Source of the DNA: Cochliopodium minus
Taxonomy: Eukaryota > Discosea > Himatismenida > Cochliopodiidae
Assembly (NCBI GenBank): GCA_024220525.1
Contig: JAMYWO010000397.1
Span: 1 to 31,261 of the forward strand
Reading direction: 5' to 3'
DNA length: 31,261 bases
A model generated the notes under the pieces. The model searched no databases and was not told the origin of the DNA. It was given only the letters and a program-made list of their open reading frames with translations. Below, piece by piece: positions 30,306 through 31,261 of the stretch (positions are counted from its first letter, which is position 1; every line of letters starts with the position of its first letter). A program made the translations under genes and the position numbers.

Positions 30306-30929
30306 TTATTTGATCAAAGAACCCTTTCTTTCTTTCTTCTTTGAAAAAATTCTCTTTCTTTCAAGTTCAACATTATTTTGAAATTCGAGGAGATTCCCGT
30401 TTTTATCAGCCCAGTCTTTTGGAAGAAAAACATTGGCAGCAAATTTGTCAGTCAAAATTCCCATCTTTTGGTAAGCTGCTGCAACTAATTCAGAACAAAA
30501 AACACTGGAAAGGTTTTCATTATTATCACCTTTGTTTGTTTTATCTTTTTTTATGACTGCACCAATTATCTCTGACAAATCTTTTTTAAAGGGCCTTCCT
30601 CTCATTTGTTCGACAAATTCGTTGACATTTTTCAACATTTCTTTTGATCTGTCCAAATTTTTGAGTCTTCTTATCGCTATTTTGTTGTCTGTATGTAAAA
30701 ATTCTAAACGAGAACCCAATTTGTAAAGACCCACCCCGTTTGATGTTGCTTCAAAAAGCTTTAAAGAGCTATTCGTCCATCTTATAATGAACGCCACGTG
30801 ATCCCATTGTGACATTGTAAATATTTTTGTACCATACGATGCCAAATGTTTTGAGTGAAACAAAACTATATCTCCTGTGTCTGCTCTTATTGGTAATGTT
30901 TCACAAGGCACTCCCATGCTTTTCAACAT
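30306..30929 (-). CDS. Permuted papain-like hydrolase, YiiX/NlpC-P60 type
   Basis: A single-exon 207-residue protein. The first in-frame ATG after an upstream stop is at 30929. It has the circularly permuted NlpC/P60 order with His before Cys: ADTGDIVLFHS (17-26), QWDHVAFIIR with His44, then FEATSNGVGLY, and finally SSVFCSELVAAAYQKMGIL with Cys145. This is the YiiX/YebB/LRAT-like group of cysteine hydrolases, acting on amide or ester bonds of peptides, peptidoglycan or lipids. A basic Lys-rich segment (~100-135) and tail (KRIFSKKKERK) may bind membranes. No signal peptide is seen. It is convergent with the F-box/LRR gene (105 bp). The substrate is unknown, and eukaryotic members are poorly studied. 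Confidence 0.78.
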   Translation of the reverse strand: MLKSMGVPCETLPIRADTGDIVLFHSKHLASYGTKIFTMSQWDHVAFIIRWTNSSLKLFEATSNGVGLYKLGSRLEFLHTDNKIAIRRLKNLDRSKEMLKNVNEFVEQMRGRPFKKDLSEIIGAVIKKDKTNKGDNNENLSSVFCSELVAAAYQKMGILTDKFAANVFLPKDWADKNGNLLEFQNNVELERKRIFSKKKERKGSLIK

Positions 30930-30950
30930 CGAATTCTTTTAAATATTATT

Positions 30951-31208
30951 AATAATAACAATAATAACAATAATAACAATAATAATAATAATAACAATAA
31001 TAATAATAATAACAATAACAATAATAACAATAATAACAATAATAACAATAATAACAATAATAATAATAATAATAATAACAATAACAATAATAACAATAAC
31101 AATAATAATAATAATAACAATAACAACAATAATAATGATAATAATAATAATAATAATAATAACAATAACAATAACAACAATAACAACAATAATAACAATA
31201 ATAATAAC

Positions 31209-31252
<44 letters not shown>

Positions 31253-31261
31253 TAATAACAA
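30951..31261. repeat. Long (AAT/AAC)n trinucleotide repeat, running off the window edge
   Basis: At least 311 bp of uninterrupted triplets, all AAT or AAC with a single GAT near 31136, starting about 20 bp upstream of the hydrolase start codon. Read on plus it would be poly-Asn with one Asp, and on minus poly-Leu. The poly-Leu frame runs into a stop before the hydrolase frame. No gene can be assigned to it within the window. It may be a hydrolase 5' flank or part of a gene beyond the edge. Confidence 0.9.

Noticed and set aside
30923-31261. A poly-Leu reading frame on the minus strand
   Set aside because: It is a translation of the AAT/AAC microsatellite and ends at a stop out of frame with the hydrolase; no protein is supported.
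1-31261. tRNA, rRNA, CRISPR arrays, transposons or virus-like elements
   Set aside because: No cloverleaf, spacer-repeat array, reverse transcriptase, transposase, integrase, capsid frame or terminal repeats were recognised by eye; small or divergent ones could be missed.

Overview
The window looks like nuclear DNA from a free-living amoeboid protist, most likely an amoebozoan. The evidence is extreme AT richness, short U-rich GT-AG introns (about 50-250 bp), poly-Asn and poly-Ser tracts inside proteins, very tight gene packing, and the gene set: a SHK-type kinase with a C-terminal SH2 domain, a Nap1/HEM subunit of the SCAR/WAVE complex, a RhoGEF with SAM and PH domains, F-box proteins and a SWEET transporter. 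A mitochondrial-type SSB suggests that mitochondrial DNA is present. I cannot name the species. Exon structures were worked out by eye from splice consensus, reading phase and family motifs.

Layout, left to right. 1-5301: the 3' part of a PP2C phosphatase, an intronless ComEC-type metallo-beta-lactamase-fold protein, an intronless unknown protein convergent with it, a stretch of coding-like debris, and a four-exon protein with a Swt1-like HEPN motif. 5552-9301: a six-exon fusion of an F-box to a Ras/Rab-like GTPase, then two minus-strand genes, mitochondrial SSB and an FHA-domain protein. 9360-13878: a SHK-type kinase with at least 12 exons, an ankyrin-RING protein and a SWEET transporter. 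13940-23797: a single-exon Nup188/Nup205-like nucleoporin, divergent from a five-exon Nap1 gene. 24260-31261: a GPI-anchored surface protein, a six-exon PH-SAM-DH-PH RhoGEF on the minus strand, an F-box/LRR protein, a permuted papain-like (YiiX/NlpC-P60) hydrolase, and a long AAT/AAC trinucleotide repeat running off the right edge.

How the genes fit together. There is no operon, but several products meet in signalling to actin: Nap1 (SCAR/WAVE complex), the RhoGEF, the SHK kinase and the PP2C phosphatase. Three proteins point to ubiquitin ligation: the F-box-GTPase, the F-box/LRR protein and the ankyrin-RING protein. The most unusual items are the F-box-GTPase fusion with an N-terminal myristoylation signature, the ComEC-type hydrolase and the HEPN protein near the left edge (both resemble prokaryotic nuclease or defence families), a set of 8-27 nt microexons and one apparent GC-AG intron, and two divergent gene pairs whose start codons are only 57-58 bp apart.
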